A stretch of 64,000 nt of DNA from the NCBI GenBank assembly GCA_037974965.1, contig JBBPFI010000002.1, positions 1,860,001-1,924,000 on the forward strand. The letters run 5' to 3'. The translations under genes and the position numbers were made by a program. Below the pieces are notes generated by a model that saw only the letters and a list, made by a program, of their open reading frames with translations, was not told the origin of the DNA and ran no database searches. Source of the DNA: Dacryopinax spathularia (Eukaryota > Basidiomycota > Dacrymycetes > Dacrymycetales > Dacrymycetaceae). This document shows positions 28,785 to 40,154 of this stretch, one piece after another (within the stretch, counting starts at the first letter, position 1; every line of letters begins with the position of its first letter).

Positions 28785-30626
28785 TCATGGCATCCAAGCT
28801 GGGAATGCCTCCAACTGCTCGTCTAAAGCCTCCAAGAACCTCACATCACGTATTCTAGCCCCGGAGCTCTTGCGCATCCACCGTCCCCCATCGGTCCAGT
28901 CCCAGATATACGAGCCGCACTCCAAGACGTCCACTTCTCGCGCAAGCGCCCGCTCCAGCTCGTACTGTTCTGCCGGACCGGCCGGCATGGACTCCATGCC
29001 GTTCTCCATCTGGCGCGAGACGATCCAGTCTCCGGGCCAGCCTCCCAACTTGAGGTGCGGGAGTCGGCATCCGGCCGCCGAACGGCGGGCCGCCATTTGG
29101 GTGAGGGGACGAATATGCGCGGGAGTGGCCCAGGCGACAGAGTCCAGCGACTGGAGCATGGGACAGAGATATCGCGCCCGGGTCGGTGTTAGCTCTTGAC
29201 CATCCGTTTCCATGTCCTGGGTGGACGGCGGGTCGGACGAGATCGGCAGACCGAGGTTCTCCACCAGAGCAACATATTCCGTCTCATCACCGACATTCCA
29301 ATGTCGCTCAAACGTCAGCTGGAGCGTCTTTAGCTCCGGCAGACGTCGCAAGATGGTGTCGATGCTGCTGACGATACCGCCCTTAAGGGAAAGATTTTGG
29401 ATCGGCGGCTGATCGCGGTCGGGCCCTTTCGCGGCATCCAGCAAGTTTAGGAGATCGGTCGTGTAGACATCCCGACGGTCCACATTAGGCGTTCGAGACA
29501 TGACGTCCACAGCCAGTTGGTCGAGCTTCGGCGCGATGAGTTGTGAGAAAGGAAGGTGAGGCGAGGTGGTCGAATAGGTGCACTGGAGGCGTCTCAGCTC
29601 CGGTAAAAGAAGGCGCAGGGAGAAATCCTCCTCGGCGAAGTTTCCCTGCTGCGGTAGGAGCATGATGTGAAGTTCTTCTACCGCAGGTGCACATTTGAGC
29701 AGTGCGAGGAGCCGAGCAGGTGCGTAGCGACTCGCATGCGTTATCGTGAGGTGGAGATGGCGACAATGCAGGAGGGCGGTATATCGTGATTCGAACGATG
29801 TTGGTAGAGGTACAGAGTGCAAATCGACCTCGGAGAGGCGGGGCAAGTCCAGGGAGAGCAATGAGTCGACGATTGGACTTGGATTGTCCTGCGTCGAGGT
29901 ATGTTGCAGGCTGAGGTGGAGCCGACGCAGGACCGCTTTGGTGTTGGCGACGCACTGCACGACTGCATCATATTCGGCTGATCGCAGAGGTACAGAGAGA
30001 ACCAGCTGTTCCACTCTTTCCGGACAGAGGCGCAGGTAATCTTTGAGCATAGTACGGCCTCCTGGAAGACGTGGTAGATGAAGGTCGACGCTTAGTAGTG
30101 CCTGCTTCGACCTTGCAAGGTTGGTCGCGTGCACCCTACTAAGCGATCTGGCGCTGCCGTACCAAGGGTGAATCGGACGAAAATCGGCGTCGGCAAGGTA
30201 CTTCGGCGAACGAAACCGCAGGTAAGTCCAGAGTGTGGCCGTATCGAGAGCAACTCTCCTCCATCGTCGCGAAACGCAAGAGATATCGCGAGAAAAGGCA
30301 TTCGCAATGGTGAGTACACGGTGCTCCAGCAGCTGGTTGTGGTGTCCCTGTTGGAAGATGAGACGAAGCAGGTCGTCCGGTAATCGAGATATCGGAGAAA
30401 GAACTGTATTTCTCTTCTCGTTCACTTCTTGTAGACGGCGTTGCAGGTTCTCTTCTAGGCCATGCACTTCTTTGATTGTTTTGTCATCTTCGGCGGACAC
30501 GTAATCGCTCGACCACGTAAATCGGGACGGGCCAATGCGATCCAAAGTGTCTCGCAATTGGCCACAGAGATGTAAAGCATGAGATAGCAAAGCGGCTCTT
30601 CCTGAGGGCGTATGATCGGCACCCAT
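28785..30626 (-). CDS. F-box/LRR-like protein, second paralogue
   Basis: This is a single exon from ATG 30626 (MGADHTPSGRAALL), giving about 613 aa. The start was chosen because it aligns with the starts of the two paralogues; the frame remains open a little further upstream without an ATG. The N-terminal helical segment LRDTLDRIGPSRFTWSSDY precedes the F-box LSPISRLPDDLLRLIF, then SRRWRRVALDTATLW. Several leucine-rich units follow, with a conserved C-terminal ALTQMAARRSAAG-like block (read as PLTQMAARRSAAGCRL) and LECGSYIWDW near the end. F-box proteins act as substrate adaptors of SCF ubiquitin ligases. The family is expanded in Agaricomycetes. It is full length compared with the truncated copy at 10771-12107. 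Confidence 0.88.
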   Translation of the reverse strand: MGADHTPSGRAALLSHALHLCGQLRDTLDRIGPSRFTWSSDYVSAEDDKTIKEVHGLEENLQRRLQEVNEKRNTVLSPISRLPDDLLRLIFQQGHHNQLLEHRVLTIANAFSRDISCVSRRWRRVALDTATLWTYLRFRSPKYLADADFRPIHPWYGSARSLSRVHATNLARSKQALLSVDLHLPRLPGGRTMLKDYLRLCPERVEQLVLSVPLRSAEYDAVVQCVANTKAVLRRLHLSLQHTSTQDNPSPIVDSLLSLDLPRLSEVDLHSVPLPTSFESRYTALLHCRHLHLTITHASRYAPARLLALLKCAPAVEELHIMLLPQQGNFAEEDFSLRLLLPELRRLQCTYSTTSPHLPFSQLIAPKLDQLAVDVMSRTPNVDRRDVYTTDLLNLLDAAKGPDRDQPPIQNLSLKGGIVSSIDTILRRLPELKTLQLTFERHWNVGDETEYVALVENLGLPISSDPPSTQDMETDGQELTPTRARYLCPMLQSLDSVAWATPAHIRPLTQMAARRSAAGCRLPHLKLGGWPGDWIVSRQMENGMESMPAGPAEQYELERALAREVDVLECGSYIWDWTDGGRWMRKSSGARIRDVRFLEALDEQLEAFPAWMP

Positions 30627-33600
30627 TAACGGCCAGAGATTTGAAAGACCGAGACAGAACAAAAGAATAGAGAAGTTCAATGAGCGTCAGCACAGGCGCC
30701 TGATTGTACAGAGCGGAGGCAGAATTTACTGAGCTGACCAATCAGAAGCAGCCAAATCAATCATCTTCATCACGACCACCTTGATCGAGGTCAGTGCATT
30801 GGACGGTTGGCTTCCATGGACTTCATCGGGGAACAATTCTCGGATCTATGTATTCAAGCTCAGTCCCACGAGAAAATCGCCATCATCGTCGTAGTTGGTC
30901 ACGCTCTCACTACCGAAGCTGTCCGCTGATGAAGCGACAGTTGAGTTCGAAGATAAAAGTGATTGTCTCTTGCTCTTCAGCATGCATGATGATGAAGCTA
31001 TAGAGATTAAAAGGTGTCTTTGAAGCATTTGTAAAGTTTAAGGGTGCACACGACACGGTCCGAAGACATAAAAGGCATTTCGGTTGACGATGGTCACGTG
31101 CTCCCTCAGCCACCACGTTCGTCGTCTTTGCTTTTACGGCTGTGCTTTCCATCAGAGCAGAAGTGATGAGGTGGCGAAAACTTGAGGCCTCCTCTTTTTG
31201 AGCACCAACAGAAAGCGGGGCTCCCAGTTGGACTTTGGGTTTCGCCACAACTTCAATGCAAGAGGCATGTCATTATCCTGTCGGGCCCTCATAAACCTGC
31301 CGGTTCTGTGCTTCAGCGTCTCGTCATGATGGCTTTGTGGCCAGGGATATGGAGAGGTATGAGATAGCTGCTGGATCATGACGTAGTGCTGAGAGACGAG
31401 GTGGTGAGTAAGGTGCGCCCCACCCCCTGCCGTGGCCACTGTCTCCTCTCACTGTCTCACAATAGTTGCGCCTCATCTCAAGTGCTCCAATACCTCCATC
31501 CCTATTATGAGGGTCTTGATATCACTTAGAACAACCAAAACCGCCGCCGCAACCCGAGCTCCGCTTGACTCGTCACCGGCCCATCTCGTGGCCGCGAGAA
31601 TTTCAGGATCATCCTTACGAGGCTCCCAGAGCCATGGTATGCGTGGCGCCGACCGTCTACAGTTCTACCGGTCACCGTGGAAGCTGAGGGTCTGGCTCTT
31701 CTGTGCGAAACTACAATCTAGAGCGCAGGTGCAAAGGCTTACTCGAGGGCCGCCGATGCCGGCGACCTTCTACGGTATCTGCAAGCATGTCACTGCCTTT
31801 CGGCTGCAAGCCTACCCGAGTTGCACTTAGCCATGTGCACTTCATGCTCGCGGCTCGCCAGCCAAGACCGACCTTCAACCCAGCCTCTAAGAGCATAGCA
31901 GGAGGCATTCAAGGTTATCCGAGACGGACTAGCAACACTTAGTGGTGGGGATCGGTGAGCTGCTTCCCAATTCCTCGCCAACAGTACCGCTGAGTTTGGC
32001 CGATTAATGGAGCCTCTGCCTTGGGGATCAGTCACGAAGCTGGAGACTTCCACTGTGCGATGTTATGGGGTGCTTAGATTTGAGGCATGAATATGTATCT
32101 TGACTCCAATGGAGCAGCACTTGGCTGTCCGGTGCATGCCTTCGAACAACCTGACGCACCCCGGCCTCCGCAATACTGGAAAAAATGTTGCCCAATGTAC
32201 TGCCTGGCGACTGCACACCGACTGCAGCACTCACGCCCAAGTAATTCGGTGAAGAGCGAGAACGGACTACTTTTTACCCCACCCTGCGCCACCGAAGCAT
32301 TCTGTTTCTCGCACACTTGTTTTCTACTGTGGCCCGTTCCCCTCGTACGAGCTTCAACGAGCCGAAACAACCCTAGTCGGCCTGCCTTTGTGAAACCGTT
32401 CACTTCCCGGGTCGAGACATCCATTGTGGCCCGAGTCACGAGACGCCCCCAAGAAAGGCATAGACAGGATTGCGTGCTCAGCTTGAGCTGATGAATAATC
32501 AAGAGACGATACTCATCACAACGAGTGCAGACTCGTCAGGGGCGCACAGAACACCCTAGCTCGATCCCTCCCCCGCCTTCATATATTTTTAGCACTCAAT
32601 AGGGTTCGCACGTTCGGCCTGGACGAGAATGCGTTGGTCTTCCCTCCGTTCCCCTAAGGGTCACTGACGGGATCGGGGCGTCGGAGGGTGTTCGGCTCGA
32701 GGGTTGCTGTTGGAGGTGGACCTGAGAGTATGTGCGAGCGGACCGGAGCTGTGGGGCCAGTCCGTCCGCGAGCGGAAATTTTGCAATCTGCAAGGGAGAC
32801 GTGTGGCGATCTGTGCAACATATGCTGCGTCCATTGCGGGAGACAGCGCAAGTCACAGCCGGGAAACCGACCTAGGAACTAACCGCGTTGTCCAGAATAG
32901 GCGAATTTGGGAGCAGGCGACACTATGCGGGAGATCGTGCCTTCCCTCCATGTGCTGCGTTCAAGCCGCCGGATACCTCAGGGTACCCGACCATAGAGGC
33001 GATGAACCCCTTCCCCTACTGCCGACGCCCGTCCGTCGGTCCCCGACGTTGCACGAGGTACGCAGATCCAAATACAAGGTTCCGCATGTGCTCGATTGAT
33101 GAAATTATCAGTGAGGGAAAGGTGAGCACAGCGGACCGGGAGTAGGATCGACAGCGGGTGACAGGAGGTCGATGGGAGCGTGTGGACACCCCGATGAGGG
33201 GGCCTGTCGACCTTGTGCTGCTCGGACGGTATTCGTGCGGGCCGGCTTCGGCCGTCGAGCATCGGTCTCAGTCAACCCCCTGACCGGGCCAAAAAGTCAC
33301 CAGTTCTAGACGCAGCAAAGATCGATTGTGGGCATGTCACCTTCGGCGGCGTCCAATGCCAGAGAAGGCGATATTCTGGTCTATTCGAAGGGTTCAAGAT
33401 TCTGTGGATCGCGACAGGATAAGAAGCAGACTGATGGCTGTGCGCCACCGTGTCACGCTCTCCTGTCGATGAGGTGGATCGCCCTTCTCTTGATGGACGG
33501 CGGCTTCTCAGCGGTCGCCAGCATTGGTGTGGAGGGAGCAGAATAGGCATTTCGTCTAGCAGAGCGCGCGGCGGCATCAGAGGATTGATTGAACAAGGCC

Positions 33601-34250
33601 GGGGCAGGGCACAGCGGAGGAGCTGTCGCGCGATGAGGCAGACAGGGGATCGGCACGTCAATTGCGGGCCCCAGGCGTGCATCGGCGCATGCCACGCTCT
33701 CGCCGGCGCACGAAGTGAGGGACGCACGTTCGTTCGCTCCGCTTTCTGGTCGGCCAGTCCTTGCGCACTTTATACGGTCCTCCGGCCCCGCTAGTTTCGT
33801 GTTTGTATGTCAGTCTGCGCCTATCAGACGGGCAGGGGGGGAGCCAACAAGATAGTCTAACGTCGTCAGTTCAATGTCGTCGTTGTGCGTTAGTGGCGTG
33901 TTCGAACCCCCTTCGCATTCGCCCGATTTCGCTCAGGGACTGATGGGGAGTCCGATGGAAGGGCCATGCGAGGCATCGGTGTTGGCGCGCGGTATGCCGC
34001 TTGCGTCAAGCATGACGAAACGAGAATCAAAGTCTGGGCGTTGACAACGGTCAGTGATTGCTTGGCACCAACGCACATTTGCAACTGGGCTAACGGGTTT
34101 GTAGGGGATCCCGGGAAGCAAGCATGAGGTCCAGGAGTGCCTTGTGCTTCAACAAGCGCAAGGGACGGGGCAACGGAGCCAAAGCTTGGGAGTGGGGAGG
34201 CTGTTCACCCAGATGGAATCAATCGGAATCAATTCATTTCTTTGGGTGAG
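30627..34250. other. Gene-poor stretch of about 3.6 kb
   Basis: No frame of more than about 140 residues has a recognisable motif on either strand, and frames overlap at random. There is no match to the repeats found elsewhere in the window. It may hold decayed sequence, UTRs or non-coding transcripts; I see no support for any particular gene. Confidence 0.45.
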
Positions 34251-34266
34251 GGGGAGCGATTGAGCC

Positions 34267-34286
34267 GCGCACGTTCGCGCACGTTC
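34267..34286. promoter_or_regulatory. Tandem GCGCACGTTC sites upstream of the phosphate transporter
   Basis: The 10-bp unit GCGCACGTTC occurs twice in direct tandem, about 490 bp upstream of the transporter start. Each contains CACGTT, one of the two core sites of the yeast phosphate regulator Pho4 (CACGTG or CACGTT). Use of this pathway here is inferred from position and core sequence. Confidence 0.35.
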
Positions 34287-34777
34287 GTTGACTGTGGTCC
34301 CTGACTGGCTGGTTGGCTGAAGGGGCGCTCCACACGGCTGGGACGTTATTGGGGCGGCGCTTGGCCGCATTCGGTAATGTCGCTTTCGCAGTTTTCAATT
34401 TCCGGGTTGAGCGCCGCACTGTACACTCCCACACGACTTACCACACCATCCATCGCTATTTTCTGCATCCTTCTCACTCTTCTCATCCTTTAGACGCCTG
34501 GACGCTATTCGCATCATACACTACTGCACCCGCTTCCAATACCTCCAACTCAATCCACGCTTAGACGATATAAAATCCCCCACCCAAGCACGGACTAGAC
34601 GACTCCTCAAGCTTCGCTCTTTCCCCCCCTCCTCCACCGCCAGCAAGGCGCCAGCAACTCGACCCTCTGTTCGCTGTCAGGCCCTGCCAAGCCAGTTGAC
34701 CACACCATTTAGAGGTCGCACGACCATCCCCCGCGAACAACCAAGACCCTTTCTCCCCCACGTCTTCATTTCCCACT

Positions 34778-36574
34778 ATGTCGGTCTACGAGAAGAGGGG
34801 AAACAACGACCCTCAGGAGCTCAAGGGCGGCCTGGAGGACTTTGAACGGGATGACCTGTCCAAGCCCCCGTTCATCCTCAACTGGACCGAACTCAAGATT
34901 CTTGGAATCGCCGGTGTCGGTTTCTTCCTCGATGGTGAGTTCGTATGGCCGGTGTACGCGACCTGATGGCTGACTTGTCTTCGTAGCCTACGATCTTTTC
35001 ATCATCAACCAAGTCACATCCATGCTTCAATGGCGATTCTACGGCGGCAAGGCCTTACCGTCCACCCTCTCCGGTTTGGTCAAGGCTGCCGCCAACATCG
35101 GCTCCGTCATCGGCCAGATCTCGTTCGGTTTCATGGGTGACTACTTCGGTCGCAAGGCCGTCTACGGCAAGGAGCTCATGATCATCATCTTCGCCACCAT
35201 CCTTTGTATCTCCGCCCCTTCATCCGTCGGTGGCGATGGTGTCCTCGTCTGGCTCACTGTCTGGCGTATCATCCTCGGTATCGGTGTGGGTGCCGACTAC
35301 CCCTTGTCCGCCAGTGTCACCGGTGACCGCGCGCTCATCCGCAAGCGCGGCACGATGCTCTGCTACATCTTCGCCAACCAGGGCTGGGGCTCCTTCGTCG
35401 GTTCCCTCGTCACCATGATCGTCCTTGCGTGCTACAGGGGCGTGCTGGATAACAACGACTCGCACAACTGGTCGAAGACGGACGGGATCTGGCGTATCAT
35501 CGTCGGTCTCGCCCTCATTCCCGCGTTCGGCACTCTCTACCAGCGGCTGACTCTCCCCGAGTCCGTCCGGTATAAGCGAGCGGTGGCTGGCGAGCTCCCA
35601 CCGGTCGACGCCGAGCTGAAGAAGCAGTACTCGGCTGAAGGGTCAATGGAGACCGGCACCGCCACTGGGGGTCCGGTTAACGGGAACGGATTGCCGGACA
35701 ACCGCCCAGGGTTCAAGCAGCAATACGATGCTGAGGGCAACCCTCTCCCTCGTCCAAACCCCGATGTCGTCGCTGCTGAGGAGGTCGACCCCAGCCAGAT
35801 GCCCAAGCAGGTCATCACTGCTGTCAAGCGCCAGAACTTCAGGGACTTCCGCCGTTACTTCGGTCAGTGGCGCCATGCAAAGGTTCTCATTGGCACCGCA
35901 CTCTCCTGGTTCCTTCTCGATATCGTACGTGCATTCTTTTTCCGGCATTGCTTCAATGTACTGACTGAATGGTTTAGGCTTTCTACGGCATCAACCTGAA
36001 CACCAACATCATCCTGACCGCCATGGGCTTCGCCGGGTCGTCCGGTACCGCCTGGGAACGTCTCTTCCAAGTCGCCACCGGTAACCTGATCATCACCGCT
36101 CTCGGCTTCGTCCCCGGCTACTACGTCTCCGTCCTCACGATCGAGTACATCGGCCGCAAGCCTATCCAGATCATGGGCTTCGCCATGACCGCGCTCATGC
36201 TCGCTCTCCTTGCCGGTCTCTTCCCGCGACTCAACCACGGCGGCTTCATCGCCCTCTTCACCTTCCTCCAGTTCTTCTTCAACTTCGGCGCCAACACGAC
36301 CACGTTCATCTACCCGATCGAGGTCTTCCCGACAAAGTACCGCGCGACAGCACACGGTGTATCCGCCGCCTGTGGAAAGTGCGGCGCTATCATCGCTTCC
36401 TTCGGGTTCAACTCGCTCGTCGGCCCGATCGGCACGGCCAACGTCCTCTGGATCTTCTTCGGCGTGTCCATCCTCGGCATTCCATTCACCCTCCTCCTGC
36501 CCGAGACGAAGGACCGCGATCCCGATATCGTCCTCGCCGAGGAGGAGAAGGCCGGTCTTGCCCCGGTTAGCTGA
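34778..36574 (+). CDS. PHO84: High-affinity inorganic phosphate transporter (Pho84-like, MFS)
   Basis: Exons 34778-34934, 34987-35924 and 35978-36574 give 563 aa. The protein is a 12-helix major-facilitator of the phosphate:H+ symporter family. Marks in order are AYDLFIINQVTSML in helix 1, GDYFGRKAVYGKEL in the first loop, RIILGIGVGADYPLSASVT in helix 4, RLTLPESVRY after helix 6, a long hydrophilic central loop, AFYGINLNTNIIL in helix 7, EYIGRKPIQIMGF, and FPTKYRATAHGVSAACGKCGAI. GADYPLSA and the central Asp in AYDLF are typical of Pho84/PiPT. It should work at the plasma membrane in phosphate uptake and is probably induced by phosphate starvation. Confidence 0.95.
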
Positions 36575-37449
36575 ACGCTCTCCTTCCACCTCCTGCTCCC
36601 ACCACGACCACATAATCCGCCGCGCTCACGCGCGCCCGACTGACGACTTCCCTACCCACGAAAAAGCGAGTTGATGTGTCCTCGTCGAAGGAAAACCCCA
36701 TGTAACATCCCATTTTTATCCGTGTATGAGCGAGTATCCGCTAGTGTTCGCGAGTCTTGAGATAGAGTAAGAAAGCAAGTGTACCAAAGACATCTACTGA
36801 AGTGTAGATGAAAATGATACATTGTCTTAATGATCGTTTCTTGAGAGTGACTGTTGTTGCGATGTCACGAGTGGGGGTCGAGTGCCGTTTATTGTGAGAA
36901 GAGGTACGGCAGCGCTCTGCAGTATCTACAGCGGCTCCCCTGGATAACAATTCGGCGAATTAGCGAGTACGCCGAGGTAATGATTGCAATGTCTTGTGAT
37001 GGACTTAAGAGATACTAAGAGGGCTTACCTGATAGCAATGGCCCCATCAACGATAGCGGTCGCTTTGTAACGCAGAGCTGCCTATATGTGCTCGTGAAGA
37101 AGGGACTCACCGAGAGACACTTACAATGCTTCTAGGTTGCTCCATCTGCTTGAGAAATAGAGTATAAGCGTGCTTCCACCCTTGCCTCAAGAGACTGCGG
37201 TGTTAAGGAGCACGGTTCCCCTCCACGGAAACCATCATTGCTCGGGGAAGCACCTCTAATAAGTTCTGGTTAGGGGTACAAAAGTGCGGACAGACACTGG
37301 AAAAATAACTGAATCACTGAAGGTATCGAGTGTTTTGAAAAGAGCAAGTCCGCGCATTCCGGTGTCTTCTTGTTACACATGATGACTACCCCTCGCGATC
37401 ACGTTGTCATAACTTCGTTTGCCTCCGCACGACGTTTATCGGCCCATGA
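36575..37449. other. Intergenic region between the phosphate transporter and the foldback element
   Basis: The first 150 bp are likely 3' UTR. The remainder has no coding region and no repeat that I could match elsewhere in the window. Confidence 0.4.
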
Positions 37450-37455
37450 GATATC

Positions 37456-38014
37456 GTCTCGGATGACCGCCTGGGATCAAATTTCGTCCCAAATGACCGC
37501 TGCGTCTAGAATGACCGGCGCTTAAGGTGTATGTCCGTGCATATACCAATAATTGTGTACATAATTTCCCACAATACATTGTTGTGATTTAACAGCAATG
37601 TCTATCTCTTGTGCCTGCCAATATGATGAGTAAATGCATATATGGTGACTTAAACTTTTTAATTCGTTATTTCTTTTCCTGTGATTAGATAAGTAGCTGG
37701 ACAAATCAGCTGAGTTAAGGTAGAATTACTGCTTATGTTAGAGCTTTAAGCACCGCAAATAAGGCGATTATAAAGATATGCTGCCCACATATGGTTAGAC
37801 ATAAAGAGTAGGCTTTCCTCTGATTTTAAGTTGCATTTACTCATCATAACAGCAGCCACCAGAGATAGACAGCGCTGTTAAAACACAACAAGGTATTGTG
37901 GGAAATTATGTACACAATTATTGGTATATGCACGGACATACACCTTAAGCGCCGGTCATTCTAGACGCAGCGGTCATTTGGGACGAAATTTGATCCCAGG
38001 CGGTCATCCGAGAC
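37456..38014. mobile_element. Foldback/MITE-like element with long inverted arms
   Basis: The outer about 130 bp of each end are near-perfect inverted copies, beginning GTCTCGGATGACCGCCTGGG at 37456 and, on the reverse strand, at 38014. Weaker inverted similarity continues to about 37655 and 37815 (ATGATGAGTAAATGC in both arms). Three imperfect units GTC(T/C)NNNATGACCG lie head to tail inside each end and may be transposase sites. GATATC flanks both ends (37450-37455 and 38015-38020). It could be a 6-bp target duplication, but because it is palindromic it may instead be part of the inverted repeat. There is no coding capacity. The right end lies about 55 bp before the start codon of the next F-box gene. 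Confidence 0.88.
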
Positions 38015-38071
38015 GATATCTCGCAGTCCAACGTCCACCTTTCCTCGAATCACCGCGTCTTTGCTCTGACC

Positions 38072-39892
38072 ATGACTGGCAATAATGGCGCTCCAGGGAG
38101 AGCCGCTATGCTTGCGCGGGCAATCGACCTTTGTACCGAGCTCCGAGACATGGTGGATCAGATCGCACCATCTCGCTTTACCCGCTCGTCTGACTACGTC
38201 GCTGTCGATGACTACGAGGCCATTCAACAAGTATTCGAGCTAGAAAATCTTCTGCAAAGGAGGTTACAAGAGCTTAACGGCAAGAGAAACGCTGCTCTAT
38301 CGCCGGTATCGCGTTTGACCGACGATGTCCTCCGCCTCATCTTCCGGTATGCGCACGAAAGCCGGCGCGCAGACAAGAGCGCCCAGCACATGAGATGCGA
38401 CTACGATGTTCCCATCGCCCTATCACACGTCTCACAGCGATGGAGGACTCTCGCGCTGAACATGGCGGTATTATGGACGTACCTGCGCTTCGGGTATCGA
38501 AGAAACCGCTCCTACGGTCAACGGAGCTTCGCCGAGTCTCCTCCCTCCGCACCTGAGCGCTCGCTCACCAAGCTATATCTTTCGAATCTCGCCAGAGCCA
38601 AAATGGCACCTCTGATCGTCTACCTCAAGCTCAGGCCATGGTCTGGTCTCTCGACGGTGATGAAAGATTATTCCAGCATATGTTCAGACAGGGTCACGGA
38701 GCTCACCATTTCCGTTGAACCATACAAGGTAGACGTCCTGGCCCCCCTCGCAAAGTGTATCGCGGACACCAGAGTCAGTCTCCGTCGACTCACTATCCGT
38801 GTGAAAGGATTTGGAGGCCACGAGGTGGACCCAGCAAAGACGCTCGAATCAGTGCTGTCTCTTGACATGCCGCAATTGGAAGTGGTCGAGCTCAGCAACG
38901 TTTCGCTACCTACAGCGGCCAACGCTTCTTTCGTGGGTCTCTCCCAGTGCCGGTCCCTGTATCTCTCCCCGGTCTACGGACAAAGCCCATTTGAGTTCGG
39001 TCCTCTGGTCAATCTTCTGCGCTGCATGCCATTGTTGGAAGAGCTTCGATTGTCGCATAGGGGTGTCGCCCAATCTGCTCCTATGCCCCTAGCACGCCTC
39101 TCCATTCCCACTCTGCGCCGACTCTGTTGCCCATTTACCTCCACGGAGAGCGGCGGAGCGTTTGGACATCTCGCAGTGCCCAATCTTGAAAAGCTTGCGA
39201 TAGACAACTTCAACAGAATGTACTCGAGCACGGCTAATGATCCGAACACGTCATATCTTCAGAACATCTTCGGATTTCTGAGAGCTTCTTCGACAGTTCC
39301 TCATGCATCACCCAAGATACGGGAGCTTTCGATCACAATCGGAACGTTGATCGAGGCCACGGAGCTGCTGCGCCAATTTCCGTCACTAGAGAAACTAATC
39401 GTGGCCCCAGAAGGACTCCAGGGGCGACATCTTGCGTACGTCGACCTCCTCAAAGGCATGGGTAAGCCATACAATAGCTTGTCGTCGTGCAAGTCGGAAG
39501 TTTCAGGACAGTCCGCATTGCTCTGCCCAAAGCTGCACACGCTCAGCATCCGCAGCTGCGCAACCGCCCCGCACGTCCGAGCGCTGACCGAAATGGCAGC
39601 TCGGCGCTCTGCAGCCGGCTTCCGCTTAGGTTGTATCAAGCTCCAGGGATGGGTAGGAGATGAGTCGGACGACTCCGAGCTGGCGTATGATGCGACCGGC
39701 CCACCGACAAGAGCTCTCCCGCCTAAAGAGCAGCGTGCATTGGAATGTGCGCTTGCACGAGAAGTGGACAGTCTGGAATGTGGTGGATACAGATGGGATT
39801 GGTCGGAAGGCGGAATTTGGCGTCGCAAAGGCCCTGCGTCAGATGGAATATTGGACCCGGCTGACTGGTTGCAGTCAACGTTTTGGCGCTAG
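38072..39892 (+). CDS. F-box/LRR-like protein, third paralogue
   Basis: A single exon starting at ATG 38072 (MTGNNGAPGRAAML) gives 606 aa. LRDMVDQIAPSRFTRSSDY is followed by the F-box LSPVSRLTDDVLRLIF at about residues 70-85, then SQRWRTLALNMAVLW. Leucine-rich units and the conserved RALTEMAARRSAAGF segment follow, with a C-terminal LECGGYRWDWSEGG. In the F-box the usual Pro of LPDD is Thr here. The foldback element directly upstream must have changed or supplied part of the promoter. The role is inferred to be substrate recognition in an SCF ubiquitin ligase. Confidence 0.88.
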   Translation: MTGNNGAPGRAAMLARAIDLCTELRDMVDQIAPSRFTRSSDYVAVDDYEAIQQVFELENLLQRRLQELNGKRNAALSPVSRLTDDVLRLIFRYAHESRRADKSAQHMRCDYDVPIALSHVSQRWRTLALNMAVLWTYLRFGYRRNRSYGQRSFAESPPSAPERSLTKLYLSNLARAKMAPLIVYLKLRPWSGLSTVMKDYSSICSDRVTELTISVEPYKVDVLAPLAKCIADTRVSLRRLTIRVKGFGGHEVDPAKTLESVLSLDMPQLEVVELSNVSLPTAANASFVGLSQCRSLYLSPVYGQSPFEFGPLVNLLRCMPLLEELRLSHRGVAQSAPMPLARLSIPTLRRLCCPFTSTESGGAFGHLAVPNLEKLAIDNFNRMYSSTANDPNTSYLQNIFGFLRASSTVPHASPKIRELSITIGTLIEATELLRQFPSLEKLIVAPEGLQGRHLAYVDLLKGMGKPYNSLSSCKSEVSGQSALLCPKLHTLSIRSCATAPHVRALTEMAARRSAAGFRLGCIKLQGWVGDESDDSELAYDATGPPTRALPPKEQRALECALAREVDSLECGGYRWDWSEGGIWRRKGPASDGILDPADWLQSTFWR

Positions 39893-40154
39893 TGGAGCGG
39901 TATGTCAAATAGGTAGCCTTTTACATGTACTGTGCCTAGTTGGTGGATTTCCCGGTTAGTCATAGCGAGCCGTAGTGGCTGTGCCTTTCCAGCAGAATGT
40001 ACAGTAAAGTAGGCGCCCAGCAAGACTTCATGTAACAGAGACCATAGTTACTTACTCGAGGTCTTGTGTAGTCCCAGCATATACCCGACCCCTCTTGCAT
40101 ACCGTTATCTCCGTAGTGGTATCTTGAGCCCGAGGCCGCCGATCGAGATCCAGA

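Noticed and set aside
33899-33920. B-box-like GTGTTCGAACCCC
   Set aside because: No matching A box or acceptor stem upstream; a single box is expected by chance in this length.
34149-36613. Long antisense frames over the phosphate transporter, such as 35864-36613
   Set aside because: Strong codon bias of the real gene leaves open shadows on the other strand; the Pho84 signatures fix the coding strand.
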